Assembly: GCF_004363955.1 (NCBI RefSeq)
Contig: NZ_SNZR01000011.1
Location: 930,001 to 994,000 of the forward strand
DNA from: Enterovirga rhinocerotis
Lineage (GTDB): Bacteria; Pseudomonadota; Alphaproteobacteria; Rhizobiales; Beijerinckiaceae
Direction: 5' to 3'
DNA: 64,000 nucleotides
Shown here in pieces: positions 17,964 through 25,490 of the stretch. The notes below the pieces were generated by a model, which saw nothing but the letters and a program-made list of their open reading frames with translations, did not search any database and was not told the DNA's origin. Both the position numbers and the translations under genes were made by a program. How positions within the stretch are numbered: position 1 is the stretch's first letter; each line of letters opens with the position of its first letter.

Positions 17964-18236
17964 CTACTCATAGGCGTCACCGCGTGTGGACACCGCGATG
18001 ATCGCTATGACCTGTCCGTCCTCGCTGAACAGAACGCGCCAGTCGCCGACGCGCAGGCGTAGAATCCCCGGCTCTCCTTTGAGGGCCTTGACGTTGTTGG
18101 CCAAGGAGGACGGATCGGTCGCGTATTGATTGATCTTCTGACGGATCAGCGCCGCCGAATTGCGCGGCATGCGCATCAGCGTTCGCAACGAGGATTTGCT
18201 AAACGCGATCTCTTTCACTTGTCGAGTATCGCACAA
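17964..18236 (-). CDS. RelE/ParE family toxin
   Basis: A 90-residue protein with the RelE-like pattern: IAFSKSSLRTLMRMPRNSAALIRQKINQY, then LKGEPGILRLRVGDWRVLFSEDGQVIAIIAVSTRGDAYE. The arginine-rich strand LRVGDWRVLF is characteristic of ribosome-dependent mRNA interferases. The first gene of the toxin-antitoxin operon, followed by its XRE antitoxin. An internal GTG at about residue 7 is an alternative start. Confidence 0.85.
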   Translation of the reverse strand: MCDTRQVKEIAFSKSSLRTLMRMPRNSAALIRQKINQYATDPSSLANNVKALKGEPGILRLRVGDWRVLFSEDGQVIAIIAVSTRGDAYE

Positions 18237-18322
18237 GGCGATGATCTCGCCAATGCCGCATTGACGCCCCCCGGCCCGCTTCCTATCTCCGGCCCTCCTT
18301 GCAGCTCGACGACCAGGGCCCG

Positions 18323-19921
18323 ATGATCGACCGACGCCTTCTCCTTCGCTCGGCCGCGGCCGCCACGGCGGGACTTGCCGCGAGCGGCTTCTCGCGGGAG
18401 GCCATGGCTCAGGCGGGGCTCGTCTACGGGCCGGCCGCGCCGTTCAGCTTCGACCGGCTGAAGGAGGATGTCCGCCGCATGGCCCGGTCGGCCTACGCCG
18501 CGCCGCAGCCCTCCGAGCCCGACGTGCTCTTCCGGATCGATTACGACGAGCACGGCAAGATCAAGTACAAGACCGATCTCGCGCTCTGGGCGAATGGGCC
18601 GAGCGCCTTCCCCGTCACCTTCTTCCACCTGGGCCGCTTCTTCCAGAAGCCCGTCCGGATGCATGTCGTGCAGGGTGGGCAGGCCAAGGAGATCCTCTAC
18701 GACGAGGCCTATTTCGACATGCCGGCGGATTCGCCCGCGCATGAACTGCCGAAGAATTCCGGCTTCGCCGGCTTCCGGTTCCAGGAGCGGCGCGACGGCA
18801 AGCTCGACTGGCGCAACAACGACTGGGTCGCCTTCCTCGGCGCCTCCTATTTCCGGGCCATCGGCGAGAACTTCCAATACGGCATCTCGGCGCGTGCCAT
18901 CGCCATCGACACGGTGGTCCACGGCAAGCAGGAGGAGTTCCCCGACTTCACGCGCTTCTGGTTCGAGACGCCCGATGCCGGCAGCGACACGGTCGTGGTC
19001 TATGCTCTGATGGACGGGCCGTCCGTCGTCGGCGCCTATCGGTTCACGATGACGCGGGACGCGCGGGTCACGATCGACGTCGAGAGCATGATCGTGCTGC
19101 GGCGCGACGTCAGCCGCCTCGGCATCGCGGCGCTGACGTCGATGTACTGGTTCTCCGAGACGGCGAAGCCGACCATGATCGACTGGCGGCCGGAGGTGCA
19201 CGATTCCGATGGCCTCGCGATGTGGACCGGCGCCGGTGAGCGGATCTGGCGCCCGCTGAACAACCCGCCGGCCACCCAGGTCTCTGCCTTCGCCGACCGC
19301 AGTCCGCGCGGCTTCGGGCTGCTGCAGCGGGACCGCGACTTCAACAACTATCTCGACGGCGTCTATTACGATCGCCGCCCGTGCCTCTGGGTCGAGCCGC
19401 GCGGCGATTGGGGGCAGGGGAGCGTCCAACTCGTCGAGAATCCGACCGACGACGAGATCCATGACAACATCGTCGCCATGTGGGTGCCGGCCGAGCCCGC
19501 GACGGGCGGGCGCGAGCTCAGTTTCGCCTACCGCACGGTCTGGGCCTCGGACGAGCCGAACCCGACGCCGCTCGCCCGCGTCGTCGCGACCCGGCTGGGC
19601 AATGGTGGACAGGCCGGAACCGACCGGCCGAAGGGGATGCGCAAGTTCCTGGTCGAGTTCCTCGGCGGCCCGTTGAAGGACTTGCCTGCGGGCGTGATGC
19701 CGGAACCGGTGGTGACCGCTTCCCGCGGGACGTTCTCCAACATCCGCCCCGAGGCCGTGCCGAACGACGTGCAGGGCCATTGGCGGGTGCAGTTCGACCT
19801 TCTGGTGGAGGGGCATGAGCCGGTCGAGATACGCTGCTTCCTGCGCGGCGCGGCGAAGGATGGCGGTGCACCGCCCGTCCTGAGCGAGACCTGGCTCTAC
19901 CAGTACCACCCGCAGGGGTGA
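18323..19921 (+). CDS. Glucan biosynthesis protein (OpgG/OpgD family)
   Basis: A 532-residue periplasmic protein required for backbone structure of osmoregulated periplasmic glucans. Typical blocks are YDEAYFDMPADSPAHELPKNSGFAGFRF, FLGASYFRA, FGLLQRDRDFNNYLDGVYYDRRPCLWVEP and the C-terminal immunoglobulin-like domain. The chosen start, ATG 18323, gives IDRRLLLRSAAAATAGLAASGF, a twin-arginine signal, which fits OpgD better than OpgG. A TTG at 18299 would add eight residues and weaken the signal. No glucosyltransferase gene (opgH) is adjacent. Confidence 0.9.
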   Translation: MIDRRLLLRSAAAATAGLAASGFSREAMAQAGLVYGPAAPFSFDRLKEDVRRMARSAYAAPQPSEPDVLFRIDYDEHGKIKYKTDLALWANGPSAFPVTFFHLGRFFQKPVRMHVVQGGQAKEILYDEAYFDMPADSPAHELPKNSGFAGFRFQERRDGKLDWRNNDWVAFLGASYFRAIGENFQYGISARAIAIDTVVHGKQEEFPDFTRFWFETPDAGSDTVVVYALMDGPSVVGAYRFTMTRDARVTIDVESMIVLRRDVSRLGIAALTSMYWFSETAKPTMIDWRPEVHDSDGLAMWTGAGERIWRPLNNPPATQVSAFADRSPRGFGLLQRDRDFNNYLDGVYYDRRPCLWVEPRGDWGQGSVQLVENPTDDEIHDNIVAMWVPAEPATGGRELSFAYRTVWASDEPNPTPLARVVATRLGNGGQAGTDRPKGMRKFLVEFLGGPLKDLPAGVMPEPVVTASRGTFSNIRPEAVPNDVQGHWRVQFDLLVEGHEPVEIRCFLRGAAKDGGAPPVLSETWLYQYHPQG

Positions 19922-20223
19922 GGGCTCCGTAGGCGCTCCCGCTTCTCCCCCTTGCGGGAGGAGCCGGGTCACGCGTCAGCGTGACCCGATCAGGGGTTGA
20001 GGACACGCAGGTGAGGGTGGCGCGCACCCCTCACCCGGACGACGCCTTCGGTGTCGCTCGACCTCTCCCGCAAGGGGAGAGGTCTGCGCGCGACCTGTCC
20101 GGATCCGCCGGCCCCGCGCGGCTTCCTCCCCGAGAGGCAGACTGGCCGCATGGAGGGAGCACCATGACCAGGCCGTGCGTGCCTGCGTGACGTGCTGCCG
20201 GACGGTCTTCCGTACGGCCCGCC
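19922..20223. repeat. Intergenic stretch holding a GC-rich palindromic repeat, family B
   Basis: No gene is seen. From about 19943 to 20085 there is a repeat with the ends ctcccccttgcgggag and ctcccgcaaggggagag and an internal tcacgcgtcagcgtga hairpin. It belongs to the same family as 24391-24533 and 43348-43471. The remaining bases up to 20223 show nothing I recognise. Confidence 0.7.
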
Positions 20224-20379
20224 TCACTGCCCCGCGAAGGTGGTGAAGAAGTACATGAACACGATGAAGAGCGAGAGCGGCACGAAACGCTTCAGCACCG
20301 CGATCAGGCGCTGATTGCGGTCGCCCTCCCGCCATTCCTCGATAAAGGTCTTCGGCGGGCGTTCGGGGGCGGGCGGCAT
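20224..20379 (-). CDS. Small membrane protein downstream of accA
   Basis: A 51-residue ORF. The first ~30 residues are polar (ERPPKTFIEEWREGDRNQRL), followed by one hydrophobic helix (FVPLSLFIVFMYFFTTFAGQ) at the C-terminus, so a single-pass or tail-anchored inner membrane protein is likely. The ATG is five bases after the accA stop on the same strand, so it is probably co-transcribed. The function is unknown and I recognise no family. Confidence 0.6.
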   Translation of the reverse strand: MPPAPERPPKTFIEEWREGDRNQRLIAVLKRFVPLSLFIVFMYFFTTFAGQ

Positions 20380-20384
20380 CGCCG

Positions 20385-21341
20385 TCAGCCGATCGTGCGG
20401 CCGATGGCCTCGAACTTCTCGGCGCGCAGGCGCCGAAGTTCGTCAGGCTCGCGGCCGGCGAGATCGCGGAGAGCGGCTTCGATCGCGTCGCCCGCCCGGT
20501 TCATCATCTCGTGGGGGCCGCGATGCGCACCGCCGGTGGGCTCGGGCACGATCTCGTCGATGATGCCGAAGCGCAGGAGGTCCTGGGCGGTGATCTTCAT
20601 CGCCGTCGCGGCGTCCTGGGCGCGGCTCGGATCGCGCCACAGGATCGAGGCAGCGCCTTCCGGGGAGATGACGCTGTAGACCGAGTGCTCGAGCATCAGC
20701 ACCTTGTTCGCGGTCGCGATCGCGATCGCGCCGCCCGAGCCGCCCTCGCCGATGACGAGGGAGATGTTCGGCGCCCCGAGCGCGAGGCAGGCCTCGGTCG
20801 AGCGGGCGATGGCCTCGGCCTGGCCACGCTCCTCGGCGTCGATGCCGGGATAGGCCCCGGCCGTGTCGACGAAGGAGAGGACCGGCAGGCCGAAGCGGTC
20901 CGCGAGCTCCATCAGCCGGGCGGCCTTGCGATAGCCTTCCGGGCGGGCCATGCCGAAATTGTGCCGCAGCCGGGTCTCGGTATTGGTGCCCTTCTCCTGG
21001 CCGATCACGCAGACGGGCTCGCCGCGGAACCGCGCGAAGCCGGCGAGGATCGCCTCGTCCTCGCCGAACTTGCGGTCGCCGGCGAGCGGGGTCCATTCGG
21101 TCAGGAGGGTTTCGGCATAGGCCAGGAAGCGCGGACGGTCCGGATGGCGGGCGACGAGCGTCTTCTGCCAGGGCGTCAGATTCGCGTAGAGGTCCTTCAG
21201 CGCCGCGGCCGCCTTCGCCTCGAGGCGAATAACGTCGTCGCCGATCGCGACCCCGTCGCCGTTCTCGCCGAGCGCGCGCAACTCGTCGACCTTCGCCTCG
21301 AGTTCGGCGACCGGCTTCTCGAAATCCAGGAAGGCGCGCAT
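20385..21341 (-). CDS. accA: Acetyl-CoA carboxylase carboxyltransferase subunit alpha
   Basis: AccA carries half of the carboxyltransferase site that moves CO2 from biotin to acetyl-CoA, the committed step of fatty acid synthesis. The 318 residues equal the E. coli length. Conserved blocks are LDFEKPVAELEAKVDELR at the N-terminus, FGMARPEGYRKAARLMELADRFGLPVLSFVDTAGAYPG, and EGGSGGAIAIATANKVLMLEHSVYSVISPEGAASILWRD. The beta subunit gene accD is not nearby, as is usual. Confidence 0.95.
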   Translation of the reverse strand: MRAFLDFEKPVAELEAKVDELRALGENGDGVAIGDDVIRLEAKAAAALKDLYANLTPWQKTLVARHPDRPRFLAYAETLLTEWTPLAGDRKFGEDEAILAGFARFRGEPVCVIGQEKGTNTETRLRHNFGMARPEGYRKAARLMELADRFGLPVLSFVDTAGAYPGIDAEERGQAEAIARSTEACLALGAPNISLVIGEGGSGGAIAIATANKVLMLEHSVYSVISPEGAASILWRDPSRAQDAATAMKITAQDLLRFGIIDEIVPEPTGGAHRGPHEMMNRAGDAIEAALRDLAGREPDELRRLRAEKFEAIGRTIG

Positions 21342-21425
21342 GAAGGAGAGGGTTTCCGCTGAGGCGGATGCGCCTCCGGCCCCGAGTTAAGGCGGCGAGG
21401 GCCGCGGTTCAACCCGCCGCCGCGT

Positions 21426-22232
21426 TCAGCCGAAGACGAGGAGGCCGGCGAGACCCGCCGAGCCGACCACGATCCGCCACCAGGCGAAGGGCGCGAAGCC
21501 GTGACGCGAGATGTAGTCGAGCGCGGTCTTCACGACGAGGAGACCCGAGACGAAGGCGGCGGCGAACCCGATCGCGATCATCGCGACGTCGTTCAATTCG
21601 AGGAACTTGTAGCTCTTGAGGAGATCGTAGGCGAAGGCGCCGGCCATGGTCGGCATGGCGAGGAAGAAGGAGAACTCGGCCGCCGAGCGCTTGTCGGCTC
21701 CGAAAGCCATCGCGCCGACGATGGTCGCGCCCGAGCGGGAGACGCCGGGGATCATGGCGAGGCACTGAACGAAGCCGATGCCGAGATACATCGGCAGGGG
21801 AAAACCTGTGGCGTCCTTGTAGCGGACCTTGAGCGGCAGCCGATCGACGACGAGCAGCACCATGCCGCCGACGACCAGCGACACGCAGACGACGAAGGGA
21901 TTGAACAGCACGCCCTTGATGAAGGAATGGGCGAAGGCCCCGATCACGGCCGCCGGCAGGAAGGCGACCAGGACGCCGATCACGAAGCGGCGCGCATCGG
22001 CGGAGGTGGGCAGGGCGAGCGCGATGCGCAGCAGCCGGCCGAAATAGACCGAGAGGATCGCGAGGATCGCACCGAGCTGGACGAGCACGGCGAAGGTCTT
22101 GTTCGCCTCGCCGTCGAGGCCGAAGAAGTGCTGGAGGAGGAGGAGATGGCCGGTCGAGGAGACGGGCAGGAACTCGGTCGCCCCCTCGACGAATCCGAGG
22201 ATGAGGGCCTGCCACCATTGCATCGTGCCCAT
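21426..22232 (-). CDS. uppP: Undecaprenyl-diphosphatase UppP (BacA)
   Basis: UppP dephosphorylates undecaprenyl pyrophosphate in the inner membrane, recycling the lipid carrier for peptidoglycan and O-antigen synthesis, and raises bacitracin resistance. The 268 residues include [14 protein letters not shown] at residue ~16 and [10 protein letters not shown] near residue 165, the two family motifs, in a bundle of about eight hydrophobic helices. I chose ATG 22232 ([10 protein letters not shown]); a second ATG at 22223 is also possible. A longer upstream reading is unlikely because it lacks hydrophobic sequence. Confidence 0.93.
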   Translation of the reverse strand: MGTMQWWQALILGFVEGATEFLPVSSTGHLLLLQHFFGLDGEANKTFAVLVQLGAILAILSVYFGRLLRIALALPTSADARRFVIGVLVAFLPAAVIGAFAHSFIKGVLFNPFVVCVSLVVGGMVLLVVDRLPLKVRYKDATGFPLPMYLGIGFVQCLAMIPGVSRSGATIVGAMAFGADKRSAAEFSFFLAMPTMAGAFAYDLLKSYKFLELNDVAMIAIGFAAAFVSGLLVVKTALDYISRHGFAPFAWWRIVVGSAGLAGLLVFG

Positions 22233-22420
22233 GGATCCGTCCCGAGCTGTCGTAGGTTCACCGCGGCCGCTGCGCCGCCGGAAAGCCATGCTCCCGCGTG
22301 GTTAGCGGGTGCTTAACGTCGCTTTCACGACCCTCGGGGCGGGGCGACATGGTTACCGGCCGTTAACTGGGCCTGGGCTTGATGGGGGCCGAGCTTCCGC
22401 TTCGCCCTGCTGCCGAGTCC

Positions 22421-23095
22421 ATGGCCGTCCTCCACCATCATTCCTTCTGTCCGCATTCCCGTTTCGTGCGGCTCGCCATGGGCGAGATCGGGCTGGAGCC
22501 GCAGACCGCAGAGCGCAAGCCCTGGGAGCGCGACACCGACTTCCTGCTGCTCAATCCGTCGGGGACGACGCCCGTCTTCGAGGAGAACGAGATCGCGATC
22601 CCCGGCGCGAGCGTGATCGCCGAATATCTCGACGAGACGCGGGGGCTCGGCGTGCAGGGTCGGCGCCTCCTGCCGGCCGATCCGGCCGGGCGCGTCGAGG
22701 TCCGGCGTCTGCTCGATTGGTTCAACGGCAAGTTCTACGACGAGGTGACGGCCCATCTCGTCACCGAGAAGATCTACAAGCGCTTCACCGGCGGATCGCC
22801 GGATGCGGGGGCCATCCGTGCGGCACGGGCCAATATGCGCTATCATCTGCGCTATATCGGCTATCTCGCGGCGACGCGGGATTGGCTGGCCGGAAGCGAG
22901 ATGACCTATGCCGATCTCGCGGCCGCGGCTCATCTGTCTTGCGCGGATTACCTCAGCGACGTTCCATGGGAAGAGGACGAGATGGCCAAGACCTGGTACG
23001 CCCGGGTCAAGTCGCGCCCGGCCTTCCGGACGCTGCTGGCCGACCGCGTGCCGGGCATGATGGCGCCGGCCCATTACGCGGATCTCGACTTCTAG
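22421..23095 (+). CDS. Glutathione S-transferase family protein
   Basis: A 224-residue protein with an N-terminal thioredoxin-like domain starting VLHHHSFCPHSRFVRLAMGE, where CPHS is the catalytic Cys-Pro-x-Ser site. Then come PSGTTPVFEENE (cis-proline) and an all-helical C-terminal domain ending in MTYADLAAAAHLSCADYL. The Cys-type site points to reductive or thiol-transfer chemistry rather than conjugation. I chose ATG 22421 because GST domains begin within a few residues of beta-strand 1. The 3' end overlaps the predicted start of queG. Confidence 0.82.
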   Translation: MAVLHHHSFCPHSRFVRLAMGEIGLEPQTAERKPWERDTDFLLLNPSGTTPVFEENEIAIPGASVIAEYLDETRGLGVQGRRLLPADPAGRVEVRRLLDWFNGKFYDEVTAHLVTEKIYKRFTGGSPDAGAIRAARANMRYHLRYIGYLAATRDWLAGSEMTYADLAAAAHLSCADYLSDVPWEEDEMAKTWYARVKSRPAFRTLLADRVPGMMAPAHYADLDF

Positions 23096-24231
23096 CCGCC
23101 GACCGCCTGAAGGCGGCGCTCGCGGAACGCGCGGCGGCGCTGGGCTTCGACCTCGTCCGGATCACCGGACCCGAAGCGATCCCCGAGGCGCCCGCCCGTC
23201 TCGCCCAGTGGCTGGGGGAAGGCCATCAGGCCGGGATGGACTGGATGGCGGAGGGGCAGGAGCGCCGCTCCGACCCGGCCGCGCTCTGGTCCGAGGTCCG
23301 CTCGATCGTCATGCTGGGTGCGAGCTACGCCCCTCCGCATGATCCGCTCGCGCTCCTCGCGCAGAAGGACAGGGGCGTGCTCGCCGCCTATGCCGCGCGG
23401 CGCGATTATCACGACGTCATCAAGGGGCGGCTCAAGGAACTCGCGGGGTTCCTCGTCGCGCGTGCCGCAGGGTCGGACGTCAAGGTCTTCGTCGACACGG
23501 CGCCCGTGATGGAGAAGCCGCTCGCCGCCGCGGCGGGGATCGGCTGGACCGGCAAGCATTCCGTCGTCGTCTCGCGCGAGCATGGCGGTTGGCTGCTGCT
23601 GGGCGCCATCTTCACGACGGCGATCCTGCCGCCCGACGCGCCGGAGCGCGAGCGCTGCGGCTCCTGCACGCGCTGCCTCGACATCTGCCCGACGGGGGCC
23701 TTCCCGGCGCCCTACCAGCTCGATGCGCGGCGCTGCATCGCCTATTGGACGATCGAGCATAAGGGGCACATCCCGGCCGAGTTCCGGGAGGCGATCGGCA
23801 ACCGCGTCTTCGGCTGCGACGACTGCATCGCGGTCTGCCCCTGGAACAAGTTCGCGGCCACCGCGCACGATGCGCGCATGGCCTTCCGCGAGGACCTTGC
23901 CGCGCCCCCGCTCGCCGATCTCGCGCGGCTCGACGATGCGGCCTTCCGCGCCCGCTTCGCCGGCACGCCCGTCAAGCGCACCGGGCGGGACCGGCTCCTG
24001 CGCAACGTCCTGATCGCGATCGGGAATTCCGGCGATGTGGCACTTGCGGCCGAGGCCGAGCGCCTGCTCGACGATCCGTCCTGCGTGGTGCGCGCGGCGG
24101 CGATCTGGGCGCTCGGCCGCCTGCTTCATCACGACCGCTTCGCCGCGCTCGCCCGCCGCCATGCCGGAGCCGAGACGGACGAGGCGGTCCGGGCCGAGTG
24201 GTCCGCCGCCGAGAGGAAAGAAGCCGCATGA
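22966..24231 (+). CDS. queG: Epoxyqueuosine reductase QueG
   Basis: QueG reduces epoxyqueuosine to queuosine in tRNA, using cobalamin and two 4Fe-4S clusters. Both ferredoxin-like motifs are visible, CGSCTRCLDICPTGAF and CDDCIAVCPWNKF, plus PVMEKPLAAAAGIGWTGKHS before them and a HEAT-like tail. The end at 24231 is certain. The start is not: family homology begins at about 23107 (LKAALAERAAALGFD), but the only ATG/GTG/TTG upstream in frame near it is ATG 22966, inside the GST gene, giving 421 residues. A CTG at 23107 would give 374 residues, close to the family size. The next gene overlaps by four bases. Confidence 0.88.
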   Translation: MGRGRDGQDLVRPGQVAPGLPDAAGRPRAGHDGAGPLRGSRLLAADRLKAALAERAAALGFDLVRITGPEAIPEAPARLAQWLGEGHQAGMDWMAEGQERRSDPAALWSEVRSIVMLGASYAPPHDPLALLAQKDRGVLAAYAARRDYHDVIKGRLKELAGFLVARAAGSDVKVFVDTAPVMEKPLAAAAGIGWTGKHSVVVSREHGGWLLLGAIFTTAILPPDAPERERCGSCTRCLDICPTGAFPAPYQLDARRCIAYWTIEHKGHIPAEFREAIGNRVFGCDDCIAVCPWNKFAATAHDARMAFREDLAAPPLADLARLDDAAFRARFAGTPVKRTGRDRLLRNVLIAIGNSGDVALAAEAERLLDDPSCVVRAAAIWALGRLLHHDRFAALARRHAGAETDEAVRAEWSAAERKEAA

Positions 24232-25319
24232 AGCTCGTCGTCTTCGGCCTCGGCTATTCGGCGGCGGTCTTCGCCCGGCGCATGGCGCCCCGCGCGGAGC
24301 GCATCGTCGCGACGAAGCGCGATCCCGGGACGTGGTCTCATCCTCCGCTGACGGAGAATCCGGTCGACGGGTCGATCCGCGACGTTGGGCGCCTTCCTTC
24401 CCCCTCGCGGGGAAGGTGGCCCGAGCGAAGCGGAGGGCCGGATGGGGGGCAAGGCGCTCGCGCTGAGGTCGGCGCGGGCGGCGCGCCCCCCACCCCCGGC
24501 CCCTCCCCGCAAGGGGGAGGGGAGGCGCGCGCGGCTCCCTTGCAGCAGCTTGTCGACGCCGTCATGTCCGAGGGCGGCGGCTCGCTCGTCCTGCGCGCCT
24601 TTCCCGGCGAGGAAGTGGCTTTGGCCGCCGATATCGCCGAGGCCGATGCGATTCTCGTCTCGGTCCCGCCCGGCCGGGAGGGTGATCCGGTCCTCGCGGC
24701 CTTCGCCGGGGCGATCGCCGCCGCCCCCCGGCTGCGCTGGCTCGGCTACCTCTCGACGGTTGGCGTCTACGGCGACCACGGCGGGGCCTGGGTGGACGAG
24801 ACGACGCCGCCGCGTCCGAGGAAGGGCCGCTCCGACGACCGGCTCCTGGCCGAGGAGGCTTGGCTCCGCCTGCAGCGCGAGCACGGCGTGCCGGTCCACA
24901 TCTTCCGCATCGCCGGCATCTACGGACCCGGCCGAAGCGCCTTCGACAAGCTCGCCGCCGGCACGGCGAAGCGGATCGTGAAGCCCGGGCAGGTCTTCAA
25001 CCGCATCCATGTCGAGGACATCGCCGCGGTGCTCGAAGCCTCGCTCGACCGGCCCCGTCCCGGCGCGATCTACAACCTCGCCGACGACGAGCCCTCGCCG
25101 CCCCAGGACGTGATCGAGGAGGCCGCGCGCCTCGCCGGGCTGCCGCTGCCGCCCGAGGTGCCTCTGGCGGAGGCCGGCCTGTCGCCGATGGGGCTGAGCT
25201 TCTGGGGCGAGACGAAGCGCGTCTCGAACCGACTCATCCGCGAGGAACTCGGCGTCGAGCTGATCGCGCCGACCTATCGCGAGGGCCTCCGCGCCATCCT
25301 CAGACTCCGCTCGGAATAG
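24228..25319 (+). CDS. NAD-dependent epimerase/dehydratase family protein with an in-frame repeat insertion
   Basis: A 363-residue extended-SDR protein of the YeeZ-like group. The Rossmann start is KLVVFGLGYSAAVFARRM (GxGYxA), with the catalytic region LGYLSTVGVYGDHGG and FRIAGIYGPGRSAFDKL. Residues ~55-104, between IRDVG and LQQLVDAV, are encoded by a GC-rich palindromic repeat and have no counterpart in the family, so they probably loop out of the fold. The start overlaps the queG stop in ATGA. The substrate is unknown. Confidence 0.82.
   Translation: MKLVVFGLGYSAAVFARRMAPRAERIVATKRDPGTWSHPPLTENPVDGSIRDVGRLPSPSRGRWPERSGGPDGGQGARAEVGAGGAPPTPGPSPQGGGEARAAPLQQLVDAVMSEGGGSLVLRAFPGEEVALAADIAEADAILVSVPPGREGDPVLAAFAGAIAAAPRLRWLGYLSTVGVYGDHGGAWVDETTPPRPRKGRSDDRLLAEEAWLRLQREHGVPVHIFRIAGIYGPGRSAFDKLAAGTAKRIVKPGQVFNRIHVEDIAAVLEASLDRPRPGAIYNLADDEPSPPQDVIEEAARLAGLPLPPEVPLAEAGLSPMGLSFWGETKRVSNRLIREELGVELIAPTYREGLRAILRLRSE
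24391..24533. repeat. GC-rich palindromic repeat, family B, inside a coding sequence
   Basis: Begins with ccttccccctcgcggggaagg and ends with cctccccgcaagggggagg, both inverted repeats. The copy encodes about 50 residues rich in Pro, Gly, Arg and Ser (PSPSRGRW, PTPGPSPQGGGE) without a stop or frameshift in the epimerase gene. Related copies lie at 19943-20085 and 43348-43471. Confidence 0.8.
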
Positions 25320-25327
25320 AAACCTCT

Positions 25328-25428
25328 TCCTCTTCCTGCCGAGGTGGCAACTGAAGGTCGCCCTCGACGCACGCATAGCCGTCCTTCGAGGCTTCGCTTC
25401 GCGAAGCGCCTCAGGATGAGGAGGGAGG
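25328..25428. repeat. GC-rich palindromic repeat, family A, copy 3
   Basis: Lies between the convergent epimerase and APH/ATPase genes. It has the block gtccttcgaggcttcg and the closing CCTCAGGATGAGG. The left end (CTGCCGAGG) is slightly degenerate compared with copies 1 and 4. Confidence 0.75.
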
Positions 25429-25490
25429 GTATTTTTCCGGGCAGCCGACCGCCAAGGTACCGCGCTGGCGGCATGGCTGCGACCTCGTCC

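Noticed and set aside
17964-18236. Toxin and antitoxin as part of the TAXI transporter operon
   Set aside because: They are on the same strand, but a gap of about 100 bp separates them from the permease and the toxin operon has its own AGGAGG site and gene order.
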